Source of the DNA: Paludisphaera mucosa
GTDB lineage: Bacteria > Planctomycetota > Planctomycetia > Isosphaerales > Isosphaeraceae
Direction: 5' to 3'
Length of the DNA stretch: 64,000 bases
Assembly: GCF_029589435.1 (NCBI RefSeq)
Contig: NZ_JARRAG010000001.1
Span: forward strand, 424,808 to 488,807
Part shown: piece after piece, positions 16,278 through 24,585 of the stretch
Numbering within the stretch: the stretch's first letter is position 1
How the letters are laid out: every line of letters starts with the position of its first letter
Notes under the pieces: generated by a model
Databases searched by the model: none
The model's input: only the letters and a program-made list of their open reading frames with translations
What the model was told of the DNA's origin: nothing
Made by a program: the position numbers and the translations under genes

Positions 16278-18521
16278 ATGCCTCCCTCGACGTCCGGTAG
16301 TTCCGCCGCCTGGAGAGCCGCCTCGGGGCTGGTCTTGCCGATCACCATCGTCGGCGCCGTCCTCGTGTTCGTCGTGCCCGTCTCGCCCGACGTGCTCGAC
16401 CTGCTGCTCGCGGCCAACCTGACGCTGGCGGTCCTGGTGCTGCTGACGACGCTGGCGATCCGCTCGCCGCAGGAGTTCAGCGCCTTCCCGACGATCCTGC
16501 TGACCACGACGCTGACCCGGCTGGTGCTCAACGTCGCCACCACGCGGCTGATCCTGACCCGCGGCGGCGAGCACGGCGTCGACGCGGCCGGCACGGTCAT
16601 CCGGGCCTTCGGCGAGTTCGTGGCGCGGGACCAGGTGCTCGTCGGCGTGATCCTGTTCGTCATCCTGGTCGTCATCCAGTTCGTGGTCATCACGAAGGGG
16701 GCCACGCGGATCAGCGAGGTCGCCGCGCGGTTCATGCTCGACGGCCTGCCGGGCCGCCAGATGGCGATCGACTCCGACCTGCACGCCGGGCTCATCGACC
16801 AGCACCAGGCCCACGCCCGGCGCGACGAGGTCTATCGCCAGGCGGACTTCTTCGGGGCGATGGACGGCGCCGGCAAGTTCGTCCGGGGCGACGCGGTGGC
16901 GGGCGTGGTGATCCTGCTGGTGAACATCGCCGGCGGCCTGTTCATCGGCGTCGTCCAGAACGGGATGGACTTCGGCAAGGCCGTCGACGTCTTCACGAAG
17001 CTGACGATCGGCGACGGCCTGGTGAGCCAGGTGCCGGCGTTCCTGATCTCGCTGGCGGCCGGCCTGATCGTCACGCGGTCGTCGTCGGCCAGCGACCTGG
17101 GCCGCGACGTCGTCGGCCAGCTCACGCGGAACCCGAGCGTCCTGGGGGTCTCGTCGGCCTTCCTCGGGCTGCTCGCCTTCACGCCGCTCCCCAAGATCCC
17201 CCTGCTCACGATCGCGGCCGTCCTCGGCTGGCGGGCCTACCGCCTGCGCGGGACGGGCCCCGGCGAGATGGACGCCGAGCACCACGAGTCCCGCCCGGCC
17301 CCGCGCCGGGCCGCCCGCGCCGAGGAACCTCGCGCCGAGAACGAGCCGGGCCCGCGCCCGACGGCGACGGCGGCCGAGCCGACCCGCATCACGGGCGACG
17401 CGGCGTCGGACGACATGGAGAACCTGCTGCACGTCGACCTGCTGGAGCTGGAGATCGGCTATCGGCTCATCAGCCTGGCCGACTCGACTCGCGGCGGCAA
17501 CCTGCTGGAGCGGCTGCGGACCGTCCGCCAGGACGTGGCCCGCGAGCTGGGCCTGATCGTCCCCCAGGTCCGCATCCACGACGAGATCGGCCTCTCGGCG
17601 CACGAGTACCGCGTGAAGATCCGCGGGACCGTGGTCGGCGCGGGCTCGGCCTACGCCGGGCGGCTGCTGGCGATCCCGCCGGCCGGCCTGGGCGACCGCC
17701 CCGAGGGCCGCGAGGCCGTCGACCCCGCCACCGGTCAGGCCGCCGTCTGGATCCACGCCGAGGGCCGCGAGGTCGCCGAGCTGGCCGGCTGCAAGATCCT
17801 CGACGCGTCGGCCGTCGTCGCCGCCCACTTCGGCGAGATCGTCCGCAGCCACGCCGACGAGCTGCTCACCCGAGACCAGATCGAACGCCTCCTCGACCGC
17901 GTCCGGACCACGGCGCCCACGCTCGCGAACGAGGTCGTCCCCGGCCTGCTCCGGCCCGGCGAGCTGCAGCGCCTGCTGCAGAACCTGCTGCGCGAGCAGG
18001 TGAGCGTCCGCGACCTGGAGACGATCCTGGAGACGATGGCCGTCCACGCCGGCAAGCCGAAGGACGTCGAGTCGCTGACCGAGCTGGCGCGGCAGAGCCT
18101 GGCGCGGCAGATCACCGAGAGCCACCGCTCGACCGACGGCCGGCTCCGCGTCGTCACGCTCTCGCAGGACCTCAACACCCGGCTCACGATCGTGGCCGCG
18201 CAGTCCGAGGCGCACCCGTCGGAGGCCCTGGGCGACGAGACGGTCCGCAGCATCCTCCGCGCCGTGGCCCAGGGGGTCGGAGCCCTGATCGACGTCGGCC
18301 TGCCGCCGATCGTCCTGACCTCGGCCTCGGCCCGCGCCGTGCTCAAGGACCTGACCCGGGCCGACCTGCCCCGGCTGGTCGTCCTCAGCCAGCGCGAGAT
18401 CCCTCGCGACACGCCCGTCGAGGTGCTGGGGACGATCGTCGAGGAGCCGACCGAGGCCGACGAGCCGGCCGAGCCCGCCGTCGACCCGGTGACGTTCGCC
18501 ACGACCGAGGCGTTCGCATGA
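16278..18521 (+). CDS. flhA: Flagellar export protein FlhA
   Basis: FlhA forms the nonameric ring of the export apparatus that receives chaperone-substrate complexes and couples export to proton motive force. The 747-aa protein has about eight membrane helices in the first 340 residues, the family box TLTRLVLNVATTRLIL and the FHIPEP-type loop GRQMAIDSDLHAGLIDQ, then an acidic Arg/Ala-rich linker and the cytoplasmic domain beginning near DLLELEIGYRLISL. The family is about 690 aa; the surplus is in the linker. Start is ATG 16278 behind GAGAGGA. The stop overlaps flhF by ATGA. Unlike FliG and FlhB, I see no loss of key segments. Confidence 0.94.
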   Translation: MPPSTSGSSAAWRAASGLVLPITIVGAVLVFVVPVSPDVLDLLLAANLTLAVLVLLTTLAIRSPQEFSAFPTILLTTTLTRLVLNVATTRLILTRGGEHGVDAAGTVIRAFGEFVARDQVLVGVILFVILVVIQFVVITKGATRISEVAARFMLDGLPGRQMAIDSDLHAGLIDQHQAHARRDEVYRQADFFGAMDGAGKFVRGDAVAGVVILLVNIAGGLFIGVVQNGMDFGKAVDVFTKLTIGDGLVSQVPAFLISLAAGLIVTRSSSASDLGRDVVGQLTRNPSVLGVSSAFLGLLAFTPLPKIPLLTIAAVLGWRAYRLRGTGPGEMDAEHHESRPAPRRAARAEEPRAENEPGPRPTATAAEPTRITGDAASDDMENLLHVDLLELEIGYRLISLADSTRGGNLLERLRTVRQDVARELGLIVPQVRIHDEIGLSAHEYRVKIRGTVVGAGSAYAGRLLAIPPAGLGDRPEGREAVDPATGQAAVWIHAEGREVAELAGCKILDASAVVAAHFGEIVRSHADELLTRDQIERLLDRVRTTAPTLANEVVPGLLRPGELQRLLQNLLREQVSVRDLETILETMAVHAGKPKDVESLTELARQSLARQITESHRSTDGRLRVVTLSQDLNTRLTIVAAQSEAHPSEALGDETVRSILRAVAQGVGALIDVGLPPIVLTSASARAVLKDLTRADLPRLVVLSQREIPRDTPVEVLGTIVEEPTEADEPAEPAVDPVTFATTEAFA

Positions 18522-19651
18522 CCTTCGAACGGCCCGCGAGGCGGGCGACGGGGAGCGACCTGGAGGCCAGGACCTATCGCGGCCGGACGATGCGGGAGGC
18601 GTTGGCGCGGGTGCGCCGGGACCTCGGCGGCGACGCCGTGATCCTCGCCGCCCGCGAGGTCCGCCGCCGCCGGCTGTTCGGCCTCGGGCCGGGCGCGACG
18701 GTCGAGGTCGACGCCTCGTCGCCGACCGCCGACTGGGTCGCGGCCCCTCCGGAATCGCGGCCCCCGCGCGGACTGGGGACCGACCTGGGTCGCGTCCACG
18801 CGATGGTCGGCGCGCTGAGCCGCCGCGGCCTGATGGAACAATGGTCGCCCGACCTGCCCGCCGAGCTGGCCTCGGCCTACGCACGACTCCTGGAAGCCGA
18901 CGCGCCCGAGGCGTTCGCCCGGGCGCTCGTCCGCGAGGCCGCCGCCTCCGCCACGGCCGAGGACCTGTCGACCCCCGCCCCGGCCCGCGCGGCCGTCCGG
19001 CGCGTCCTGGAGGACGCGCTGGCCGTGGCCTCGCCGATCCGGGCGGTCTCGGGGACGCGGCGGGTCGTCGCCCTGGTTGGCCCGACCGGCGTCGGCAAGA
19101 CGACGACGATCGCCAAGCTCGCCGCGACGCTCAAGCTCCAGCAGGGCGTGCGCGTGGGCCTCCTCACGGTCGACGCCTACCGCATCGCGGCCGTCGAACA
19201 ACTCAAAACCTACGCCGACATCATCGACGTCCCGCTGGCGGCCGGCGACGACCCGGACTCGGCCCGCCGCGGGCTCGACGAACTCGGTCCGGTCGACGTG
19301 GTCCTGGTGGACACCGCCGGCCGGAGCCCCCGGGACGGCGAGAAGATCCGCGAGCTGGGCGAGCTGCTGGCTCGGCTGCGGCCCGACGAGGTCCACCTGG
19401 TCCTCAGCGCGGCGACGTCGGCGCGGGGCCTGGGCGCGGCGGCCGACCTGTTCGCCCCGGCGCGGCCGGACCGCTTGATCTTGACCAAGCTCGACGAAGC
19501 CGAGACCCTGGGGCCGCTCCTGGCGGTCCTGGGCCGGGCCGACCGCCCCGTCAGCTACCTGGCGACGGGGCAGGCCGTCCCGGACGACGTCGAAGCCGCC
19601 TCGCGGGGCCGCCTCGCCCGGCTGATCCTGGGCGAAGAACCGATCGCATGA
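18518..19651 (+). CDS. flhF: SRP-type GTPase FlhF
   Basis: FlhF is the third SRP-family GTPase and sets the place and number of flagella, dimerising on GTP. The 377-aa product has a basic N-terminal B domain (TYRGRTMREALARVRRDLG), a variable N domain and a C-terminal NG domain with GPTGVGKTTTIAKLAA, DAYRIAAVEQLKTYADI, DTAGRSP and TKLDEAETLG. These boxes separate it from FtsY and Ffh. It is coupled to flhA by ATGA overlap and is followed after 73 bases by the small gene at 19725 that carries the FlhF-activating motif. Confidence 0.93.
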   Translation: MTFERPARRATGSDLEARTYRGRTMREALARVRRDLGGDAVILAAREVRRRRLFGLGPGATVEVDASSPTADWVAAPPESRPPRGLGTDLGRVHAMVGALSRRGLMEQWSPDLPAELASAYARLLEADAPEAFARALVREAAASATAEDLSTPAPARAAVRRVLEDALAVASPIRAVSGTRRVVALVGPTGVGKTTTIAKLAATLKLQQGVRVGLLTVDAYRIAAVEQLKTYADIIDVPLAAGDDPDSARRGLDELGPVDVVLVDTAGRSPRDGEKIRELGELLARLRPDEVHLVLSAATSARGLGAAADLFAPARPDRLILTKLDEAETLGPLLAVLGRADRPVSYLATGQAVPDDVEAASRGRLARLILGEEPIA

Positions 19652-19724
19652 ACCCGGTCGCGGGCGCGCCGAAGCGTCGCCCTTCGCAGCGATTTCCCAC
19701 GAGGCCACCCTCCGGAGGCGTCCC

Positions 19725-19907
19725 ATGAACGACCAGGCCGAGAGCCTGAGACGACTGGTCCGGGCCCAGCGCGACTGGAAACGGATGACGACCGAGCCGC
19801 CGCAGCCGCGCCCGGCCTCCGAGCCGGCCGGGCGCGAGCCCTCGCCCGGCGTCGTCTGGGGCGTGGGACGCGGCCGCGGGCGCGGCGAGAAGCGCGGGCC
19901 GGATTGA
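19725..19907 (+). CDS. 60-aa protein with the FlhG-type FlhF-activating DQAxxLR helix, no ATPase domain
   Basis: The ATG at 19725 follows CCGGAGG by seven bases. The protein opens with MNDQAESLRRLVRAQ. This is the DQAxxLR motif found at the extreme N-terminus of FlhG/YlxH, where a short helix alone inserts into the FlhF GTPase and stimulates hydrolysis. In FlhG the motif precedes a MinD-like ATPase of about 250 residues; here it is followed only by a Pro, Arg and Gly-rich tail and a stop. The position, immediately after flhF and before the sigma-28 gene, is the usual place of flhG. I infer a stand-alone FlhF activator. No Walker A motif follows in any frame up to fliA. Confidence 0.72.
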   Translation: MNDQAESLRRLVRAQRDWKRMTTEPPQPRPASEPAGREPSPGVVWGVGRGRGRGEKRGPD

Positions 19908-20226
19908 GCCGGACGCGCGGCCGGGACGCGCCCAGGGATGGGACGCGCGGGTCGCGCGCGGCGGGCGGATTGTTCGGATTCTTCGGACGACGAGGCTCAA
20001 GACGGATGGGCGGGTCGTCCGATGAATAATGAGGATCGAGTTCCTTGAATGGTGAGGGGCAAGGGGCGGGATCGCCGATCGACGGGGCCGGGCCTTTCCG
20101 AAGGGCCGAGCCGCGTGCGGATCGGGCGGATCGTCTCGCGATCGCCGGCGGACGGACGAGCCGTCGTCCCCGCCGGAGGCCGCACAGGGATGTGCGCCCC
20201 CTCGCGCAGCCGACACGGAGGTCAGG
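19908..20226. other. Gap before fliA with a 9-bp inverted repeat
   Basis: No gene is supported in these 319 bases. A perfect inverted repeat, TCGGACGAC at 19983-19991 and GTCGTCCGA at 20014-20022, has a 22-base loop and no T run. It could be an operator or a weak transcription stop between the export operon and fliA. I did not find a clear -35/-10 pair for fliA. Confidence 0.4.
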
Positions 20227-21003
20227 ATGTCAACCAAGGTGGATGTGGATGTGACCGAACTCTGGCGGGAGTTCAAGGAACAGCCCACCACGGAGCTGCG
20301 GAACCAGCTGGTCGAGCGTTACTTGGCCCTCGTCAAGTACAACGCCGAGCGCATCTGGCAGCGGCTGCCCGAAGGGGTCGACCTGGACGACCTGATCTCG
20401 GCGGGCGTCTTCGGCCTGATGGACGCGATCGACGCGTTCGACTTGACCCGCGGCGTCAAGTTCGAGACCTACTGCGTACCCCGAATCCGCGGCGCCATGC
20501 TCGACGAGCTGCGCACCATGGACTGGGTGCCCCGGCTGGTGCGCTCCAAGGCCACCAAGATGGAAGAGGCCCGCAAGGAGCTGGAGGCCCGCCACGGCCG
20601 CCCGCCCACGGGTCCCGAGCTGGCCGAGCGGCTCGGCCTGCCGATGGAGGAGTTCGAGAAGATGGCGATCGACGCCAACGCCGTCGGCCTCATCAGCCTG
20701 AACAAGAAGTGGTACGAGACCGACAGCTACAAGGACGTCCGCGAGATCGACATCCTCGAGGACAAGAAGGGGGAGGACCCCACCCGGCGGCTCCAGCGCA
20801 AGGACCTGATGCGCATGGTGACCAAGGGGCTCAACCGCAACGAGCGCCTCATCATCATCCTCTATTATTATGAAGAACTGACGATGAAAGAGATCGGCGC
20901 GACGCTCGACCTGAGCGAGTCGCGGGTCTCTCAGATGCACTCGTCGATCATCCAGCGGCTGCAGTCGCAGCTCTCCTTCCGCCGCCCCGAGTTCGGCACC
21001 TGA
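20227..21003 (+). CDS. fliA: RNA polymerase sigma-28 factor FliA/WhiG type
   Basis: The 258-aa product is a group 3 sigma factor with region 2 (RYLALVKYNAERI, DLDDLISAGVFGLMDAIDAFD, FETYCVPRIRGAMLDELR), region 3 (GRPPTGPELAERLGL) and a region 4 helix-turn-helix (LTMKEIGATLDLSESRVSQ). The ending MHSSIIQRLQSQL is typical of FliA. In flagellated bacteria it drives late genes such as flagellin and is held by FlgM; no flgM is seen here. The ATG at 20227 is preceded by ACGGAGGTCAGG. Confidence 0.93.
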   Translation: MSTKVDVDVTELWREFKEQPTTELRNQLVERYLALVKYNAERIWQRLPEGVDLDDLISAGVFGLMDAIDAFDLTRGVKFETYCVPRIRGAMLDELRTMDWVPRLVRSKATKMEEARKELEARHGRPPTGPELAERLGLPMEEFEKMAIDANAVGLISLNKKWYETDSYKDVREIDILEDKKGEDPTRRLQRKDLMRMVTKGLNRNERLIIILYYYEELTMKEIGATLDLSESRVSQMHSSIIQRLQSQLSFRRPEFGT

Positions 21004-21292
21004 CCCGGACGCGACGGGGCCCCGCCCGCCGGCCGGCCGATCCGTCCCGTCACGACCCGGACCGATCCGCCGAACCCGCCCCCCGGCTCTCGGGCGCCCC
21101 CCGAAGGCCGAGGGGCGGGTTCGCGCGCCGCCTCGATCGCGGGGTCCGGCGCTTCTCTTCCCGCCGCGGTCGTCTTAGAATGGACTTCGCGTCGCCGTCC
21201 GTCCTCGATCCGTCGACGGCGTCGCCGGGCCGGCGCCCGCGCGTCCGCCCCTCCGACGGCCCTTCCCACTCCGGATCCGGGTGACCGACGAC

Positions 21293-22027
21293 ATGAAGAC
21301 GCGTCAAGCTGCGCCGGCCCTCGTGCTCTGCCTCGCCGCCCTCGCCGCGACGGCCTCGCCCGCCCGCGCCCAGGGCTTCGGCTACGGCTTCGGGGGCCTG
21401 GCGATGCCCTGGGTCCCCTCGCCGACGAACGCCGTCAACGACTGGGCCCTGCAGAACGCCGCCCGGGGCGGCCAGCGACCCCCCTCGAACAACGTCTACG
21501 CCAACAACCCCAACTCGTACATCAACCGCATCCGCGACAACGGCTTCGTCTCGCAGCAGGACGCCCGGGGCCGCGTGCCCGGGAGCCGACGCGCCGCCCA
21601 GGCCGCCGCGCGGTCGCTCGGCCAGGCCGCGACCGCCGCCGCCGAGCCCGCGCCCAAGGCGGCCCCGACCCCGGCACCGCCGCCGGCGAAGCCGACCCTG
21701 CCGATCGCGAGCTTCTTCGACGCCGCCGGCCGGCTCGTCTGGCCCTCGGACTCGCCCGTGGACGGCGAGTTGAAGGCCAAGCGCGACGTCTCCGACCAGG
21801 CCACGATTGCCGTCCGCCGCGAGATCGACGCGCAGGGCTGGGCCCCCATCGCCCTGGCCGCCGAGGCCCGCCAGAAGCTCCTGGACTACGGCCGCCCGGC
21901 CCTCCAGGAGATCCGCCAGGCCTCCACCCCCCGGATCGCCGAGGCGTTCCACGAGTTCCTCATGGGCCTGTACGACGCCCTCGGCGCCGCGACCGTCCCC
22001 CCGCCGCCGCCCGCCCCGCCGCGCTGA
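21293..22027 (+). CDS. Secreted Ala/Pro-rich hypothetical protein
   Basis: About 244 aa. Residues 1-27 are a signal peptide ending in an ARA-Q junction, followed by a Gly/Phe/Tyr stretch (GFGYGFGGLAMP). The middle is Ala/Pro-rich and the C-terminal half has a helical region (VRREIDAQGWAPIALAAEARQKLLDYG). A GTG at 21281 in the same frame would add four residues; the ATG at 21293 gives the normal Lys-Thr-Arg signal start. No family is recognised. It ends 37 bases before the converging thioredoxin-like gene. Confidence 0.65.
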   Translation: MKTRQAAPALVLCLAALAATASPARAQGFGYGFGGLAMPWVPSPTNAVNDWALQNAARGGQRPPSNNVYANNPNSYINRIRDNGFVSQQDARGRVPGSRRAAQAAARSLGQAATAAAEPAPKAAPTPAPPPAKPTLPIASFFDAAGRLVWPSDSPVDGELKAKRDVSDQATIAVRREIDAQGWAPIALAAEARQKLLDYGRPALQEIRQASTPRIAEAFHEFLMGLYDALGAATVPPPPPAPPR

Positions 22028-22029
22028 TC

Positions 22030-22057
22030 GCGAGGGGCGGGAACGAGGGGCCCTCGC
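22030..22057. terminator. Possible shared hairpin between convergent genes
   Basis: GCGAGGG (22030-22036) can pair with CCCTCGC (22051-22057) across a 14-base loop, between the stops of two converging genes. There is no T run, so a factor-independent terminator is only weakly supported. Confidence 0.27.
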
Positions 22058-22063
22058 CGGAGA

Positions 22064-23212
22064 TCAGGGCCCGACGAGCTTGGCGACGGTGGGCTCCAGG
22101 TTCTTGCGGACCAGGTCCAGGCCGACGACCTTGCCGTCGCGGTCGATCAGGACGCTGGCGGGGATCTCGGCCACGCCGTAGGCCTTGGCGACGTCGCCCG
22201 CGCCGGGGCGGTTCATCAGGTTGGGCCAGCGGAGGTTGTAGTCGAGGGCGAACCGGCGCACGTTCGGGATGTAGCTCTCGACGTCGGCCTGCTCGTCCTG
22301 GAGCGGGTCGAGGTTGACGCCGACGATCTCGAAGCCGCGGGCGTGGTCGGCGTCGTAGACCTCCTGGAGCCAGGTGATCTCGGCCGCGCTGGGCAGGCAC
22401 CACGAGGCCCAGAAGACGACCAGCACGACCTTGCCGCGCAAGGCGGCCAGGTCGAACGGCCGGCCGTCGAGGTCCTTCCCCTGGATCGCCGGCGCGGGCT
22501 TGCCGACGAGCTTCAGCCGGTTCAGCCGCGAGCCCAGGTAGTCGCGCACGTCGTCCGCGTCGGCCTGCTCGAGGACGAGCTGGAAGGCCCGCGTCGCCAC
22601 GTCGTAGCGGCCGGCGTGCACCAGGCGCTGATAGTAGGAGTCGGCGACGCCGAGCAGCTCCGCGCTGCTGAGGACGACGCCCGCCTCGGCCTTCGGGTCG
22701 GCCTTCCTGGCCAGCAACGCCGCGAGGTCCTTGAGCGACTGGTCGAAGTCGCCCCGGTCGCACTCGGCGATCAGCTTCACCAGGTTGGCCAGCGCCAGGC
22801 AGGACGGCGAGGGGAGCCCCGCCTTCAGCGCGGCGTCGGCGGCGGGCTCGGCCTGGGCGAATAGGTCGGCGGCGATGGCCGAGCGGAAGAGCTGCTCGTA
22901 GACGGCGGCCGCCTCCTTGGGCTTGAGGCCGACCGCCAGCTCCTGCAGCTGCTTCAGGCGGCCGAGGTCCAGGCCCTTGAGCTTCTCGGCGTACTCGGCG
23001 TCGATGGCGAGCAGCGCCGCGGCCGTGCCTTTCTGGGGACGGCTGAGGTTGGCCGCCTCCCCCTTGGTCGTCGCGGTGGAGGTCGGCGACGTCGCCGGCG
23101 CCTGCTGGCCCCACGCCGCGCCGGCGGTCAGGATCAGTCCGAGCGCCCCGACGGGGACGGTCCGGGCCAGGGCTCGGACGCGGGATGTGGGGGAGGGGTG
23201 GCGGCTCGTCAT
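22064..23212 (-). CDS. Exported thioredoxin-fold (TlpA-like) protein with WCLPS active-site motif
   Basis: The 382-aa product has a signal peptide (to about residue 36), a helical N-terminal region of about 200 residues, and a C-terminal TlpA/AhpC-type domain beginning GKPAPAIQGKDLDGRPFDL. The active site is W271-C-L-P-S275: the first Cys is present but the second is Ser. A normal CxxC disulfide exchange is therefore unlikely; a one-cysteine peroxidase-like or binding role is possible. The conserved cis-proline region (AEIPASVLIDRDG) is intact. The gene overlaps the upstream membrane-protein gene by four bases and is probably coupled to it. Confidence 0.8.
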   Translation of the reverse strand: MTSRHPSPTSRVRALARTVPVGALGLILTAGAAWGQQAPATSPTSTATTKGEAANLSRPQKGTAAALLAIDAEYAEKLKGLDLGRLKQLQELAVGLKPKEAAAVYEQLFRSAIAADLFAQAEPAADAALKAGLPSPSCLALANLVKLIAECDRGDFDQSLKDLAALLARKADPKAEAGVVLSSAELLGVADSYYQRLVHAGRYDVATRAFQLVLEQADADDVRDYLGSRLNRLKLVGKPAPAIQGKDLDGRPFDLAALRGKVVLVVFWASWCLPSAAEITWLQEVYDADHARGFEIVGVNLDPLQDEQADVESYIPNVRRFALDYNLRWPNLMNRPGAGDVAKAYGVAEIPASVLIDRDGKVVGLDLVRKNLEPTVAKLVGP

Positions 23213-23583
23213 CGGCGGGTCTCCTGGTCGGGCGGGGTCGTCTCGCGGGCGGCGACGGGCGGCGTCGCGGGGATCGTCCAGGCGGCCTTCGGGGGCGCGG
23301 CCCGGGAGGTCTTCGAACGGGCCTTCCGGGCCGGCCGCGTCGACGACTGGCGATTCACCAGCCGCCAGAGCGCCGCGCCGAAGAGCAGGGCCGCGACCAG
23401 GGCGATCGCCCAGAGCCCGGCCTTCACGCCCCCGGAGAGGGGCGTCGCCGGGGTGTCGCGGAGGAACTCCGAGAAGGGCTTGACCGGCGCGGCCTCGGCG
23501 AGGGAATCGTCGACGAACAGCTCGTGCTCGCGCCGCTTGATCGAGATCTCCTGCTCGGGCTGGTCGCGTCGCTCCCCGGACAT
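23209..23583 (-). CDS. Small single-pass membrane protein, unknown
   Basis: The ATG at 23583 follows GGAGA by eight bases; a GTG 15 bases further upstream is possible. The 124-aa product has a charged N-terminal half (SIKRREHELFVDDSLAE), one membrane helix (VKAGLWAIALVAALLFGAALWRLV) and a basic Pro/Ala/Thr-rich tail. Its stop overlaps the start of the thioredoxin-fold gene, so both are likely made together and act at the membrane. No family recognised. Confidence 0.6.
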   Translation of the reverse strand: MSGERRDQPEQEISIKRREHELFVDDSLAEAAPVKPFSEFLRDTPATPLSGGVKAGLWAIALVAALLFGAALWRLVNRQSSTRPARKARSKTSRAAPPKAAWTIPATPPVAARETTPPDQETRR

Positions 23584-23688
23584 GCCGCCGTTCTCCACGC
23601 GAGGCCGGAGCCTCGACGATCCTGGTCCGCCGCCCCTCCAGACTAGTGCCCTCGGCCGGGCCGCACAAGGGACGCTCCGCCGTCGGCC

Positions 23689-24486
23689 TCAGGCCTCGGC
23701 ACGGAAGAACCAGTCCCAGCTCGGCGGCTCGGCGGCGAATTCGTCGGCCCCGACGAAGTTCTCGTCCCAGGGATACAGGACCCGATCCAGGGCGACCGAG
23801 CGGAACCCCGCCTTCTTGAAGCGGTGATCGAACTCGAACGGCTGCCAGAACTTTTGCCGGAGCCCCTGGAACTGGAAGCGGCCGAACGCGAAGTCGTAAT
23901 AGCGGTGCTCGCCGTGCAAGGCGGCGAACTGCTCGGCCTCGGCCGGGTCGAGCCCGCGGTCGAGCGCCTGCTCGTGGAGCAGCATCGTGTGGTACTGGAT
24001 CGCGTCCATCGAGGGCGCGACGCCCATGAAGACCCCGCCGGGCCGCAGGGTGGCGTGGATCGCCGTCAACACGTGGTGGATCCGCCGCACGTCGGGCATG
24101 ACAAGCGAGTTGACCGCCACCGCCACGTCGAGCGAGCCCGCCAGGTCTTCCAGCTCCTCCATCGGCCGCTGGAGGAACGTCACCCGGTCGCGATCCTCGG
24201 GCGCGAGCCGCTCGCGCGCCTTCGCCAGCATCCCGGGCGCGAAGTCGAGCGCCACGACGCGGCCGAACCGCTCAAGCAGCGGCTTGATGAGCGGCCCCGT
24301 GCCGCAGCCCAGGTCGGCCGCCGTCTTCGACCCGGCGTCCTCGACCGCGTCGAGCTGGGCCCAGAGCGGATTCCGCACGGCCGGGCCGTAGGGATCCAGG
24401 AAGACCTTGTCGTAATGCGATGCGTGGCGGCTCCACGAACGCTGCTGGTCGGGCGTATTCCGGCTGAATTTCGACACGATCGCCAT
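23689..24486 (-). CDS. Class I SAM-dependent methyltransferase
   Basis: The 265-aa product contains the SAM-binding motif I ADLGCGTGPLIKPLLERFG (about 57-75), motif II acidic residue in VVALDFAPGMLAKA and a post-II DVAVAVNSL segment. This is the Methyltransf_25/11 fold. The substrate is not evident; the C-terminal half (FWQPFEFDHRFKKAGF) holds no known specificity motif. The ATG at 24486 lies in a locally AT-rich stretch. It appears to be a single-gene unit. Confidence 0.85.
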   Translation of the reverse strand: MAIVSKFSRNTPDQQRSWSRHASHYDKVFLDPYGPAVRNPLWAQLDAVEDAGSKTAADLGCGTGPLIKPLLERFGRVVALDFAPGMLAKARERLAPEDRDRVTFLQRPMEELEDLAGSLDVAVAVNSLVMPDVRRIHHVLTAIHATLRPGGVFMGVAPSMDAIQYHTMLLHEQALDRGLDPAEAEQFAALHGEHRYYDFAFGRFQFQGLRQKFWQPFEFDHRFKKAGFRSVALDRVLYPWDENFVGADEFAAEPPSWDWFFRAEA

Positions 24487-24585
24487 CGCTCCCGGATCGG
24501 GCCCGCCGTCGCCGGGGCCCGCCTCAGGTGCGGGCCCTCGCCAAGGAAGATTAAGATTTGTAAATGATCTCGCCTCGCGACGTCG

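Noticed and set aside
9969-21003. The operon as a virulence-type (non-flagellar) type III system
   Set aside because: FlhF, sigma-28 and a FliO-like protein, and the flagellar gene order, point to a flagellar origin; no secretin or SctD-type gene is seen.
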